DNA of 64,000 nt from DAOVRD01 sp964521715 (GTDB lineage: Bacteria; Planctomycetota; Brocadiia; SM23-32). Shown here piece by piece: positions 48,786 to 58,481 of the stretch. Below the pieces are notes generated by a model. That model had not been told where the DNA came from. It ran no database searches and worked only from the letters and a program-made list of their open reading frames with translations. Location of the stretch: assembly GCA_964521715.1 (NCBI GenBank), contig CAZFSS010000001.1, positions 124,001 through 188,000 on the forward strand. Direction: 5' to 3'. The position numbers and the translations under genes are program-made. Position 1 is the first letter of the stretch. Each line of letters opens with the position of its first letter.

Positions 48786-51700
48786 TCAGCCCGCCGCACG
48801 GTGGATCTGTGTCAGGGATTCCCCGGCCATCTCCCCAGGCGGTGCCAGGTATACTCGCTCGCCTGCGTTCAGCCCGCCCTCTATCTCCACGAAAACGTCC
48901 GAGCGATGGCCGACTTGCACCTCGCGGAGCTCGGGACCTTCAGCCCCCTGGACCCAGCAAATCGAGTAGTCCTGGTAGCGGGTAACCGCCTGCGCGGGCA
49001 CATAGAGCACGTCCGTGAGCCGGGCGGCGATGATCTCTATCGTTGCGGACATCCCGGGGATGAAGTGCTCAGGGCTCTCTTCGAGCGCAACCTCGGTCGG
49101 ATAGACTTTTGCCTCTGGATTGATCGAGGCCTCCTCAGAGCTGGCAACCGGACTCACTTTGGTCACCCGGCCGGCGAACGTCCTGTCCGGCACTGCCTCC
49201 AGAGTGATGAGCGCCGGCTGTCCCACTTCGACTTTCTGTATGTCTCCCTCCGGGATGTTGACCAGAGCAACAAGCGATGAGGGGTCCGGCATGCGGACGA
49301 TGATTCGGTTCTCTTCGATCATCACGCCAGGACGAATGGCCATGTCTCCCGTCCGGTACCAGATCGGGTCGGACCTGGCGCCATAGACGACCTGGCCTGG
49401 TCTGGGCGCACGGATGATGCACTTCCCGATATTGTCCCTGACCTTCTGGAGGCCCTCCCTCTCAAGTCCGAGTGCGGCTTCAGCCGATCTGAGCTGGGCT
49501 TCAGCCTGGCCAAGTCGGCTGGACGCGCGGGCCTGGACCCGTTCCAGCTCTCGCGCTGACTCGACGCAATCGCTGCAGCGCTGCTCGGCTTCTTTGGGAA
49601 GGTCGTAGCGGTTGAACAGCTGGAGGCCTTCTTCGGCCGCCTGCACTTCAGATGTGCGCGTGGCCACGGCCAGTTCATCGGCCATCAACTCGTTGCGGCT
49701 GGTGTATCCCTTCTGGTACAGCTCTTTCGTCCACCTTAGCCTTTCCTGCGCGCGCAGCAACTGTTCCTTGGCCAGTTCCACCCATGAGCTGTACTGGCGC
49801 AGCTTCTGCTCGGCCTTGCCGCCCAGCCTTGGATCATCCGGCAGATCGGCAAGGTCGCCCCCTCCCTTCAGTGCCTCTGCCGCCAGATCTGCGCCAAGGT
49901 AATGCTCGAGTTCCATGTGGGCGAACTCCGCGTTCAGCTCCGCCGCGGCCATGTCGCTTTCATTCTGTAGCCCCTGGATCTCACAGTCTGCTTGGGCCTG
50001 GGCGTAGGCGGCCTCTGCTCCGTAGAGGCTGGTCAGCCTGTTGGATTCCTGTTGCTCAAGGGCGGATGAATCGAGCCTTGCCAGGATCATCCCCTTTTCG
50101 ACATCCTTCTCGGTGACAACCGTTCCTTCGTCCACGATCTCTAACAGGGTGTTCCAGCTTTCGACTTCGCTTTTCAGTTCGAGCGGTTCCATGCTGTATA
50201 CAGCGCCCCGTTCCGTCACGCTGACCGTGAAGTCGCCGCGCGCGACGGCAACCGTCGGGATGAGCTCAGCAGCGCTGTCAGCAGCCAACACATCCGGCAG
50301 CTCCATGCGCAGGTTCAGGTACACGACCTCTCCCTCGCTCAGCCCTCGCTTGACTTCCACGAGGTTCCCTGTGGTCTGGCCTATGTCGACATCGCGCAGT
50401 TCCGGGCCTTTGGGCCCCTCAACGAAGCAGGCCCAGCGCCCCTCGTGAGCGACGAGTGCCTCAGCCGGGAGGTACAGCACGTCGTTGAGGTCGGCGACAA
50501 CGATCTCAGCAGTGGCAGACATCCCGGGAGTAAGGCCTTCGCAGACCTGGTCCAGAGCGACATCGACCTCATAGACACGTAACTCGGGGTTGGTATAGGC
50601 CTGGGCAAGGCTTGCCACAGGGCTTATCCGGGCCACTTTGCCAGTAAACTGCCTACCCGGCATCGCCTCGACGCCGATCAGCGCCGGCTGGCCGAGCTTG
50701 ATCTTCTCTATGTCGGTCTCGTGAACGTTCACGCGGGCGGCAAGGGTGGACAGGTCTGGAATGAGGATAATCGACTGCTGCGGCCACAGTCTCTGGCCCG
50801 CCTGCACAGGCGCTTCCATTCGACGCCACGGGTCAGTGGTAGAGGCGTATACGACCCGGCCGGGCTCGGGGGCCCGGATCGTGCACTTGTCGATACTGTC
50901 CCTGACCTTCGCCAGTTCCCTTTGATTGAGCTCGAACATAGCCTTGCTAGATTTCAGATTCGCCTCGGCCTGGGCGAGCCGTCCACGCGCCCGTGCCTCG
51001 GTCCGCTCCAGGTTGCGCACGCTTTCCTCGTAGTCGCTGTATCGCTTCTTGGCTTCCTTTGGGAGGCCGTAGCGCTTGAGAAGCCGCAGTTCTTCCTCGG
51101 CCGCTTCCAGTTCCCTTCTGGCACGATTGACCGACAGCTCGTCCGCCGTCAGCTCTGTAGGGCTGATCCAGTTCCCATCGCGCAGCTGCCTCGTCCAGCG
51201 AAGCCTTTCCTCGGCTTGAGATAGCTCTGCGGCGGCGAGTCTCACCTGTGCGCTGTCCTGGGCCAGCTCTTGCCCGGCGGTCCCGCCCAAGTCGGGGTGT
51301 TCGGCCACGTCGGCGAAGTCGCTCTTTTCCTTGATCAGCGCTGCTGCCAGCTCTGCGCCAAGGTAGCGATCGAGTTCCATACGGGCGAACTTCACGTTTA
51401 GCTTCGCAATCGCGATGTCGCTTTCGTTCTGCTTTCTCTGGATCTCATGGTTCTCTCTGGCTGAGACGTAGCCAGACTCCGACATGTAGAACCAGACCTG
51501 CCCCTGGGCTTCCCTTTCCTCCAGATCGGAGGATTCGAACCTTACAAGCACCATGCCATCTTCAACGTCCTTCTCGGTGATGACGGTGCCCTCCTCGACT
51601 ATCGCGATGATGGCTCTCTTGTACTCGCTCTGAGGGTCCCAGGGGGGCTGTGCCTCGTTCCTCACGGCAAGCGACTGCATCGCCTGGAGGGCGCCGCCTT

Positions 51701-51935
51701 CGATGACCGTCACGATAAGGTCACCGCGCTTGACCACCGCGGTTCGCAGGGAGCTGACATCCCGCCCGCCGTGCACCGCAGCCAGCACGCCGTAGCCCAG
51801 GCCACCAGCAACGGCAAGGCCGATCAATCCGCCAACGATCTTGAACAGGTTCCCTTTGGGGCCCCGCCTGCCATGCTCAGCCGATTCCTGTTTGCCCGAG
51901 TCCACCGGTGCCTCACGGTCAGAGGATCCCCTCAT
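48786..51935 (-). CDS. fused double HlyD-family membrane fusion protein
   Basis: 1049 residues, about twice the usual adaptor length. A single membrane helix (about 33-53) is followed by two homologous halves. Each begins VxRGDxxVxVxExGA (near 69 and 564), has a long coiled-coil hairpin, then C-x-IRAP-x-PGxVVY, then GQPALIxxEAxPxRxFxGxVxxxSPVAS, then VYxxEVALxxxxExxxPGMSATxEI. The copies are clearly diverged. Adaptors of this family link inner-membrane ABC or RND transporters to an outer channel; no transporter is adjacent. The double unit may form half a hexameric ring with three fused chains. Confidence 0.9.
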   Translation of the reverse strand: MRGSSDREAPVDSGKQESAEHGRRGPKGNLFKIVGGLIGLAVAGGLGYGVLAAVHGGRDVSSLRTAVVKRGDLIVTVIEGGALQAMQSLAVRNEAQPPWDPQSEYKRAIIAIVEEGTVITEKDVEDGMVLVRFESSDLEEREAQGQVWFYMSESGYVSARENHEIQRKQNESDIAIAKLNVKFARMELDRYLGAELAAALIKEKSDFADVAEHPDLGGTAGQELAQDSAQVRLAAAELSQAEERLRWTRQLRDGNWISPTELTADELSVNRARRELEAAEEELRLLKRYGLPKEAKKRYSDYEESVRNLERTEARARGRLAQAEANLKSSKAMFELNQRELAKVRDSIDKCTIRAPEPGRVVYASTTDPWRRMEAPVQAGQRLWPQQSIILIPDLSTLAARVNVHETDIEKIKLGQPALIGVEAMPGRQFTGKVARISPVASLAQAYTNPELRVYEVDVALDQVCEGLTPGMSATAEIVVADLNDVLYLPAEALVAHEGRWACFVEGPKGPELRDVDIGQTTGNLVEVKRGLSEGEVVYLNLRMELPDVLAADSAAELIPTVAVARGDFTVSVTERGAVYSMEPLELKSEVESWNTLLEIVDEGTVVTEKDVEKGMILARLDSSALEQQESNRLTSLYGAEAAYAQAQADCEIQGLQNESDMAAAELNAEFAHMELEHYLGADLAAEALKGGGDLADLPDDPRLGGKAEQKLRQYSSWVELAKEQLLRAQERLRWTKELYQKGYTSRNELMADELAVATRTSEVQAAEEGLQLFNRYDLPKEAEQRCSDCVESARELERVQARASSRLGQAEAQLRSAEAALGLEREGLQKVRDNIGKCIIRAPRPGQVVYGARSDPIWYRTGDMAIRPGVMIEENRIIVRMPDPSSLVALVNIPEGDIQKVEVGQPALITLEAVPDRTFAGRVTKVSPVASSEEASINPEAKVYPTEVALEESPEHFIPGMSATIEIIAARLTDVLYVPAQAVTRYQDYSICWVQGAEGPELREVQVGHRSDVFVEIEGGLNAGERVYLAPPGEMAGESLTQIHRAAG

Positions 51936-52017
51936 ACGCCACGGGCTCTCGATGCGTGCTTCCTACCAGCTCAGGCTCGATCGCTTCCGGCGCCCGAGGC
52001 CGACACCTGCCGGCCGC

Positions 52018-52046
52018 AATCTACAGCTTGCCTGCTCCCGCGTCAA
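52018..52046 (-). promoter_or_regulatory. promoter of the fused adaptor gene
   Basis: Minus-strand TTGACG (52041-52046), 17 bases, TAGATT (52018-52023), about 80 bases before the ATG. Confidence 0.55.
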
Positions 52047-52251
52047 CCTGTCGGTAGCCCCCGGCGGCTCTGGCCTCGGGGGGCGACATCACCAAGGTGC
52101 TTGTGACGTGCCGTGACGCTCCTGTTTGGCAGGAAGGCGCGGCGTTGTCCCGTTGCGGGCGCGCCGCGGTCATGGTAAGAGTAGTCGCTTCAGCCGGCGT
52201 GGCGCAGCGCTCGGCGGAGCAGCTCGCTGACTGCGGGAGGATCGACAGGCG
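52047..52251. other. intergenic region upstream of the fucosidase gene
   Basis: About 200 bases between divergent genes. No gene is seen, and no promoter for the fucosidase gene is convincing. Confidence 0.35.
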
Positions 52252-53508
52252 ATGGCCAAGGGCAGGCGAAGGACCGAGGAGGAGCGCGATCGCGTGCGCA
52301 GGATGAAGTGGTGGCGCCGTGCCCGGTTCGGCATGTTCGTTCACTGGGGGCTGTATTCCCAGGTCGAGCGCGGCGAATGGGTGATGCACAGGGAACGCTT
52401 CCCCCTGCACGAGTACGAGAAGCTGGCGGACACGTGGCAGCCCAAACCGCGTGCGGCAGGCGATTGGGCCCGGCTCGCCAGGGCGGCCGGCATGAAGTAC
52501 ATGGTGATGACCACGAAACACCACGAAGGCTTCTGCCTGTGGGATACGCAGCAGACGGACTACAACGCCGTCAGGCGCGGGCCCGGGCGGGACCTGGTCC
52601 GGGAATACGTGGAGGCCTGCCGCCGATCCGGCCTCAAGGTCGGGTTCTACTACTCGCTTATGGACTGGCACCATCCGGATGGCTGGCGTTGCGCCCGGAG
52701 CGAGAAAGCCAGGCGCCGCTTCGTTGACTTCACGCATGGCTGCGTGCGGGAGCTCTGCTCCAACTACGGGAAGGTAGACGTGCTCTGGTATGACGTCCCC
52801 GCTCCCCTGGAGACAGCGGCTCTGTGGGAAAGCGAGAAGATGAACCGGATGGTGCGGAGGCTCCAGCCGGACGTCATCATCAACGACCGTTCGCGAATGC
52901 CCGAGGACTTCGGAACGCCGGAGGAGAGCATCAGGGCAGCGGCGGGGGGACGGGCCTGGGAGGCATGCATGACGTTCAACGGCGCCGGCGTCTGGGGCTA
53001 CCAGCCTGCGCCGCCGGAGGACTGGTGCTCCGTGCGGGCAGTGCTGGGGATGCTGCGAAGGGTCACGGCGGGCGGGGGCAACCTGCTGCTGAACATCGGT
53101 CCCAGGGCGGACGGCTCGGTGCCGGAGGAGGCAGTCCAACGCCTCGCGGCCGTGGGCAAGTGGCTGAAGAAGAACGGCGAGGCGGTCTATGGCGACGTGA
53201 CGCGGGCGGACTGGTGGACCACCGCGATGCACTCGGGCGCCTGGACGCAGAAGGGCCGCACCGCCTACTTCTGGTGCACATCCTGGCCGGGACGCGAGCT
53301 GGCCATCGGGCGGGTTCATGGCGCGGTCGAGCGCGCCTCGATCCTCTCGACGGGGCGAGCGGTCGAGTTCGAACAGACGCGCGAACGCCTGGTGCTGAAG
53401 GACCTGCCCGCGCGATGTCCCGACCGGACGGCCGGCGTGGCGGTCATCAAGCTCGAAGGCAAGTCGAAGCTGAGCCAGCGCATGGGCACAGGCTGGACGC
53501 TGGCCTGA
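52252..53508 (+). CDS. alpha-L-fucosidase, GH29
   Basis: 418 residues, no signal peptide. The GH29 barrel opens with WWRRARFGMFVHWGLYS and GEWVMHRERFP, has YMVMTTKHHEGFCLWDT and DLVREYVEACRRSGLKVGFYYSLMDWHHP. The nucleophile Asp181 lies in VDVLWYDVP (the family usually has LWFDG, so the following Gly is replaced by Val). TAGGGNLLLNIGPRADG ends the barrel, and a short beta-domain follows. It would release L-fucose from oligosaccharides inside the cell. Convergent with the GH38 gene. Confidence 0.9.
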   Translation: MAKGRRRTEEERDRVRRMKWWRRARFGMFVHWGLYSQVERGEWVMHRERFPLHEYEKLADTWQPKPRAAGDWARLARAAGMKYMVMTTKHHEGFCLWDTQQTDYNAVRRGPGRDLVREYVEACRRSGLKVGFYYSLMDWHHPDGWRCARSEKARRRFVDFTHGCVRELCSNYGKVDVLWYDVPAPLETAALWESEKMNRMVRRLQPDVIINDRSRMPEDFGTPEESIRAAAGGRAWEACMTFNGAGVWGYQPAPPEDWCSVRAVLGMLRRVTAGGGNLLLNIGPRADGSVPEEAVQRLAAVGKWLKKNGEAVYGDVTRADWWTTAMHSGAWTQKGRTAYFWCTSWPGRELAIGRVHGAVERASILSTGRAVEFEQTRERLVLKDLPARCPDRTAGVAVIKLEGKSKLSQRMGTGWTLA

Positions 53509-53543
53509 CGCCCGCCGCCGGTGTCCGCCCCGGACTCGGCCGC

Positions 53544-55820
53544 TCACTTCGGCTCCAGCCGCTGCACGCGCGAGATGCCCTGGAAGTCGTCCCACACGAT
53601 CGGCGGGCGCTGAAGGGCATCCAGGAGGCCCTCAAGATCGGCCTCGCCGGCGGCGATCGAGAGCCGGATCGTCTGGGGCCCCTCGTCCGTGCCGAACCTG
53701 TGGCGCACGCGTTCGGCGTCGCCGCTGGAGATCCCCTTGCTGACGTGCGCGCCGTTGATGTTATTGCGGATCAGCGTCGGCAGGAGCGACTGCGCTTCAG
53801 CGCTGAAGGCGAACGAGTCCGGCAGGATCAGGCCGATCGGGCCGGCGTCACCTTGCGCGGACAGGGCGTGGTGCAGAACGTACTCGCGCCCGTCGGCGGG
53901 CCTCTCGATCCACCCGCCCGCGACGCGGTGCTTCATGACGCGCACGGGGGCGGCGAGGGGGATGGAGGCCTTCAGCACGCTCAGCGGCTCGGCGTAGTTG
54001 AGCATGAGCGTAAGGTGCAGGACAGGTTGACCGCGCAGGATGCTGGCGAGGAGCGCCAGTCGGCTGTTGGCGAGGCGGCCCATCATCCTCACGGTCGTTC
54101 GCAACGGGCCGCTCTCAATCAGCTCCGGCGGGCCGAACCGCGCCCGGTCCACTACGGGCCCCGCGAACCGGTCCACGCCGTGTCCCCAGGTGTCCGTGTG
54201 ATCCTCGAAGACGAGGAGCTCCAGGGGCGCAGCGAGCAGGCCGCAGGCCCCGGACCGGAGGTCCTGGATCTGCTCGACGCCCCGGTCGCTCAGAGCCACG
54301 CGCACGCACCCGTTGTCCAGGACGCCTCCCTCGAAGCGTGGGTCCGCCCCCGGCAGCGTCCACTCGCCCGCGCCCGGCAGTATCCTGAAGCTCTTGATCT
54401 CGTGAGGTCCGAGTTCCACGGGCCAGAGCAGCCTCAGGATCAGTTGGTTCTCGGCTCCGCCCTCCAGGACCACGCATCGCGGCGAAGCCAACTGGAAGGG
54501 GGCCGCATTCCCGGTGGCGTCCTCGAGATGATGATCCCAGGGCTGCCAGTCGAACCAGACCTCGCAGTCGGCGAGGCCCTTCCACGCGCGTGGCGAGCGA
54601 TTGGCCACGTGCAGCCGATGGCCGATGAGATTGCGCGCCGCCGAAAGGTGCGGATGCTTGCGCAGCAGGCCATGCAACACCCGTTCGATGCGGCTGTGTG
54701 CTCCGTCTACCTCCCTTCGGGCGGCTTCGACGACATCGCAGATGGCGCTCCCGGTAACGACGTCGTGGAACTGGTTGAAGCAGATCACCTCCCAGGCGGC
54801 ATCGAGCTCCGCGCACGCCGCGGCTGGGCTGCCCGCCGCCCGAAGCAGGGCCTGCGCGTCCGCGGCGGCTTGCTCGGCGGCGCGGATCTCGCGCTTCAGA
54901 TGACCGCAGACGAAGTAGCAGCCCACCGCGTGCCGCCCCAGCTCGCCCACGACCACCGGCAGGGCCTCCCGCCGGGGCTCGACGGCCTCGAAGTACCTGC
55001 GGACTGAGGAGAACTCGAGCCGGACCCCGGGCGCGAAGCCCCGGTGAGCGAGGATCCACCGGACGGCTGCGCGCGTCGGGCCGCCTCCATGGTCTCCCAC
55101 TCCGTAGAAACACAGCGCATGACCTGCGCCGCTGCCGGCCGCCTCGACCGCCGACGTGACGTTGGCCGAGAGGTCAGGACCCGCAGCCAGGTACTGCGGC
55201 ACTCTGGCGGCCAGCACCTCCGCTCCGTCCGGGCTCTGCCAGCGGAAGGGCGAGCAGGGCAGTTCCATCTCCGAAGGCCCCGGCCGCGTGAACGCGAAGT
55301 AAGCCTGGCCGGCGCGCTGGAGGATGCGCGGCAAGTAGGCGCCGTGGCCGAAGGAGTCCACCAGATACGCCACGGGAACCGAGGGAACGCCCAGGTGGCG
55401 CCGAAACCATGCGTGACCGATCTCGATGTTCCGGACCAGGGCCTCTTCGGTCGGCAGGTTGGTGTCCGCCTGGACGTACCATCCGCCCACTACCGCCCAT
55501 CGTCCGGCTTCAACGTGGTCGCGGACACGCGAGAACAGGGCGCCGTCCAACTGGCGGACCTGCTCGTAGACCCAGGACTCCCCCCGCGTGAAGGTGGCCT
55601 CGGGCACCTCATCGAGCAGGTCGCAGGCGGTCCGGCAGGTGGCGAGCGCCTCGTCCGAGCCCCGCTGCCATTCCCACAGCCAGGCCGGGTCCAGATGCGC
55701 GTTGCCGATCATGTGGACGACTAGGGGCTCGGAGGCGCCCACTTGTGTCTCCTTGTAGCAGGTGCGCGAGAGGGAGGCCAGGCCCCGCAGAAGCGCAGGA
55801 ACGTCCTTCGGGCCACGCAT
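53544..55820 (-). CDS. alpha-mannosidase, GH38
   Basis: 758 residues. In contrast to the GH38-like gene at 23168, this one has the canonical zinc site IGNAHLDPAWLWEW (His42 and Asp44 from the ATG at 55820), the nucleophile Asp155 in YLVDSFGHGAYLP, and NQFHDVVTGSAICDV, a hallmark block of the family. The C-terminal half is the usual beta-supersandwich. No signal peptide, so a cytosolic enzyme trimming alpha-mannosides. It follows the DegT gene by 14 bases in a leftward operon. A GTG at 55826 is an alternative start. Confidence 0.92.
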   Translation of the reverse strand: MRGPKDVPALLRGLASLSRTCYKETQVGASEPLVVHMIGNAHLDPAWLWEWQRGSDEALATCRTACDLLDEVPEATFTRGESWVYEQVRQLDGALFSRVRDHVEAGRWAVVGGWYVQADTNLPTEEALVRNIEIGHAWFRRHLGVPSVPVAYLVDSFGHGAYLPRILQRAGQAYFAFTRPGPSEMELPCSPFRWQSPDGAEVLAARVPQYLAAGPDLSANVTSAVEAAGSGAGHALCFYGVGDHGGGPTRAAVRWILAHRGFAPGVRLEFSSVRRYFEAVEPRREALPVVVGELGRHAVGCYFVCGHLKREIRAAEQAAADAQALLRAAGSPAAACAELDAAWEVICFNQFHDVVTGSAICDVVEAARREVDGAHSRIERVLHGLLRKHPHLSAARNLIGHRLHVANRSPRAWKGLADCEVWFDWQPWDHHLEDATGNAAPFQLASPRCVVLEGGAENQLILRLLWPVELGPHEIKSFRILPGAGEWTLPGADPRFEGGVLDNGCVRVALSDRGVEQIQDLRSGACGLLAAPLELLVFEDHTDTWGHGVDRFAGPVVDRARFGPPELIESGPLRTTVRMMGRLANSRLALLASILRGQPVLHLTLMLNYAEPLSVLKASIPLAAPVRVMKHRVAGGWIERPADGREYVLHHALSAQGDAGPIGLILPDSFAFSAEAQSLLPTLIRNNINGAHVSKGISSGDAERVRHRFGTDEGPQTIRLSIAAGEADLEGLLDALQRPPIVWDDFQGISRVQRLEPK

Positions 55821-55834
55821 TCCCACGCGGCCCC

Positions 55835-57160
55835 TCAGCTCTGCGCGGCAAGGTCCGCCACTTCGTCCAGGTTGTCCACGAGCACCTTCCGGAAGGCGTG
55901 GACGTAATGCTCCATCAGGTCCAGCCCGTTGGGTGGGGCGATGCCGCCGTGCTCGTGGCCCAGACAGATCTTGCTCTCGACTATCCGCATCGAGACGGGG
56001 TAATCCTCGGGGCGGTACTCGATCCCGGGGCGGGCGTACGGGCAGCTCCAGGGACAGCCATGGCCGTAGGCGTTGCGCGACTGAAAGACGGTGTGGCCGG
56101 GCAGGGGCATCGGGCCGGAGATGCCCTCGCCGCCCATCATGGGGATGCCCTCGGCCGTCAGCGCCTCCAGGACCGTGTCCCGGAACTTGCGGCGGTCCAC
56201 CTTCAGCCCGACCGCCTCTGGATCGAGGCAGCCGGCGAGGAAGAAGTAGACGTGCGTGCAGTCAGCGGGGACCTTCTGGATCTTCAGAACCGGGATGTCC
56301 TTCAGGTGCTTCTTGAGGTACTCGCAGTTCTGCCGGCGGGCCTCGTTCATGGAATCGAGCCGGCGCAGTTCGCTCCGCACGAAGGCGGCCATGACCTCGT
56401 TGTAGCGGTAGTTCCAGCCCAGGGCGACGTACCTGCGCTGCCACTTCTCGCCCGGCTTTGCGACCTCGCCGCACTGGTGCAGCTTGTGGGCGCGGTCGAA
56501 GGCTTCCTCGTCGTTGGTCGTGAACAGGCCGCCTTCGCCGCCGGAGAGGTTCTTTCCACCGTTGAGGCTCACGCCGGCCACGTCGCCGAGATTGCCGACT
56601 CGCACGCCCTTGTACGTGGCGCCCTGAGCCTGGGATCCGTCCTCGATGATCTTGAGATGGTGCTTCCTCGCGATGGTTCGAAGGGCATCGTACTCCGCCG
56701 GCAAGCCGTGCAGGTCCACCGCCACGATGGCCTTCGTCTTCTCCGTGATCCTCTCCTCGACCTGCCCGGGATCGATGTTGTAGGTCTCGGGGTCGACGTC
56801 CACGAAGATGGGAATGCCGTTGTGATAGAGCACGGGGCTCGCGGAGGCGATGTACGTGTAGGCCGGGACGATCACCTCGTCGCCCGCCTCGATGCCGGCC
56901 GCCACGACGGCGGTGTGGATCGCCGAGGTGCCGCTGCTTACGGCTATGCAGTACCTGGCCCCGACGTACTGCGCCCATTCCCGCTCCAAGCCGTGGATCT
57001 GCGGCCCGTAGGGCGGCGTCATCCCGAGCCAGTACCGGCCGGAGTCGATCACGTCGATCATGGCCTTGCGGTCCTCTGCAGTGACCCATGGCCAGTACTC
57101 GATCATCCCATCCGGCACTGCCTTCTTCCCGCCCTTGAGGGCCAGCGTCTTATCGCTCAC
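55835..57160 (-). CDS. DegT/DnrJ/EryC1/StrS family aminotransferase
   Basis: 441 residues, PLP enzyme. AVSSGTSAIHTAVVAAGI binds the phosphate, IIEDGSQAQGATYKG carries Asp174, and Lys203 in SLNGGKNLSGGEGG forms the Schiff base. The family aminates keto-sugars for nucleotide-sugar or aminocyclitol synthesis; some members are dehydratases or inosose aminotransferases. Between a sugar dehydrogenase and a mannosidase, and with no nucleotide-sugar genes nearby, a free-sugar or inositol-type substrate is possible. It overlaps the dehydrogenase gene by 11 bases. Confidence 0.92.
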   Translation of the reverse strand: MSDKTLALKGGKKAVPDGMIEYWPWVTAEDRKAMIDVIDSGRYWLGMTPPYGPQIHGLEREWAQYVGARYCIAVSSGTSAIHTAVVAAGIEAGDEVIVPAYTYIASASPVLYHNGIPIFVDVDPETYNIDPGQVEERITEKTKAIVAVDLHGLPAEYDALRTIARKHHLKIIEDGSQAQGATYKGVRVGNLGDVAGVSLNGGKNLSGGEGGLFTTNDEEAFDRAHKLHQCGEVAKPGEKWQRRYVALGWNYRYNEVMAAFVRSELRRLDSMNEARRQNCEYLKKHLKDIPVLKIQKVPADCTHVYFFLAGCLDPEAVGLKVDRRKFRDTVLEALTAEGIPMMGGEGISGPMPLPGHTVFQSRNAYGHGCPWSCPYARPGIEYRPEDYPVSMRIVESKICLGHEHGGIAPPNGLDLMEHYVHAFRKVLVDNLDEVADLAAQS

Positions 57161-58202
57161 CGCACTCTCCCTGGTAGAGGATGACCTTGACTACCTTGTC
57201 CCGTTCCACTGCGACGAACTCGAACGCCCGGGCGATCTCCGTCAGGTGGAACCTGTGGCTGATGAGCTTGCCGGCGTCGACGGCGCCGCTCCGCAGCAGG
57301 TCCGCAGCCGCCGGGTATAGCCGGCCGCAGGGGTTGTGATTTGATCCCACCAGCGACAGCTTCTTGAAGTGGAAGTCGTCGATGTCCAGCGTGATTGTGT
57401 CGGTTGGCTCGTTGGCCATGCCGATGAGCGATATCCGGCCGCCGAGGCCGCAGGCTGCACTTGCCAGCGGGACGCCTGCGCCGGGGCGGACGGTCAGGAG
57501 CACGGCCTCCAGGCCCTCCGGGTGCTCTTCCTTGATGCGGGCGACTACGTCGTCCTTGTCCGAAAGGAAGACGCGGTCAGCGCCGAGCGCCGTCGCCACT
57601 TCCCGGCGGGCTGTGCTATGCGAGGGATGCGAAACGTACACGCGGCTTGCTCCCGCAAGGCGGCAGAGGGGGATCGCCATCAGCCCGATTGGCCCCGCAC
57701 CGATGATGAGCACCTTGCTGCCCGGCCCGACGCCCCCATCCCTCACCATTTCCATGGCCACGGTCAACGGCTCCATGAGTGCCCCTTGCTCGGCGGTCAG
57801 GCCGGGGATGGGGTGGAACCACTCCTCCTCCTTGCACAACTGCTCGCAGAACCCCTCGCCTCCGCACCAACGCGAGCTGGCGCAGTACGCCGGCTCGCCG
57901 CGCCTGCATGCAGCGCACGCGCCGCAGGCAAGCGAGCCGATCCCGCTGACCAGATCGCCGGGGCGCAGGTTCCTGACTTGGGCGCCGGCCTTGATGACCC
58001 TCCCGGCGTACTCGTGCCCCCGCCGGTGCCAGGAGGCGCGCCTGAGGCCCGACAGCTCCCGGCCCGTGCGGTAGGCATAATCGTCCGACCCGCAGATGCC
58101 CGACGCGTCAATGCGCACGAGCACCTGCCGCCCCTCGGGCTCCACGTCGGGCACGTCCCGCAAGGCCACCCGCCCCGGCAGGTCGAAAAAGGCGGCTCTC
58201 AA
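57150..58202 (-). CDS. zinc-dependent medium-chain dehydrogenase
   Basis: 350 residues from the TTG at 58202, preceded by GGGGAG. Catalytic zinc ligands are Cys37 in SGICGSDD and His in RRGHEYAG. The structural zinc site has four cysteines in CGACAAC and nearby AYC. The NAD fold reads KVLIIGAGPIGLMAI. The family oxidises sugar alcohols (sorbitol, threonine, L-idonate-like substrates). It is first in an operon with DegT and GH38; a dehydrogenase plus PLP aminotransferase pair can convert a hydroxyl group to an amino group via a keto intermediate. The substrate is unknown. Confidence 0.9.
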   Translation of the reverse strand: MRAAFFDLPGRVALRDVPDVEPEGRQVLVRIDASGICGSDDYAYRTGRELSGLRRASWHRRGHEYAGRVIKAGAQVRNLRPGDLVSGIGSLACGACAACRRGEPAYCASSRWCGGEGFCEQLCKEEEWFHPIPGLTAEQGALMEPLTVAMEMVRDGGVGPGSKVLIIGAGPIGLMAIPLCRLAGASRVYVSHPSHSTARREVATALGADRVFLSDKDDVVARIKEEHPEGLEAVLLTVRPGAGVPLASAACGLGGRISLIGMANEPTDTITLDIDDFHFKKLSLVGSNHNPCGRLYPAAADLLRSGAVDAGKLISHRFHLTEIARAFEFVAVERDKVVKVILYQGECGER

Positions 58203-58252
58203 GGGAACTCCCCTTTGCTTGCTTCGCACTGATCGAAACGTTGACGGGCGGA

Positions 58253-58281
58253 AGTGTACGACGCCGTGCGCTCCCCGTCAA
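58253..58281 (-). promoter_or_regulatory. promoter of the dehydrogenase-DegT-GH38 operon
   Basis: Minus-strand TTGACG (58276-58281), 17 bases, TACACT (58253-58258). Confidence 0.7.
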
Positions 58282-58481
58282 CGCGCCACGGTCCGGCATG
58301 CGCCGCTGCCAAGCGCCGCCGCTGATTTCGCTTCGTTGTCGTGTTAGAATTGCCGGGACGTGGACAGGAGCATCAAGCCACATCAGGCTGTGCGCGGCCG
58401 CCCTTCGGATGATGGCGGTGTGCGCAGGGCGGGCAACGCGTTCGGTGGTGCCGGCTTTGCGACGGGGAAGGAGAACGGGAA

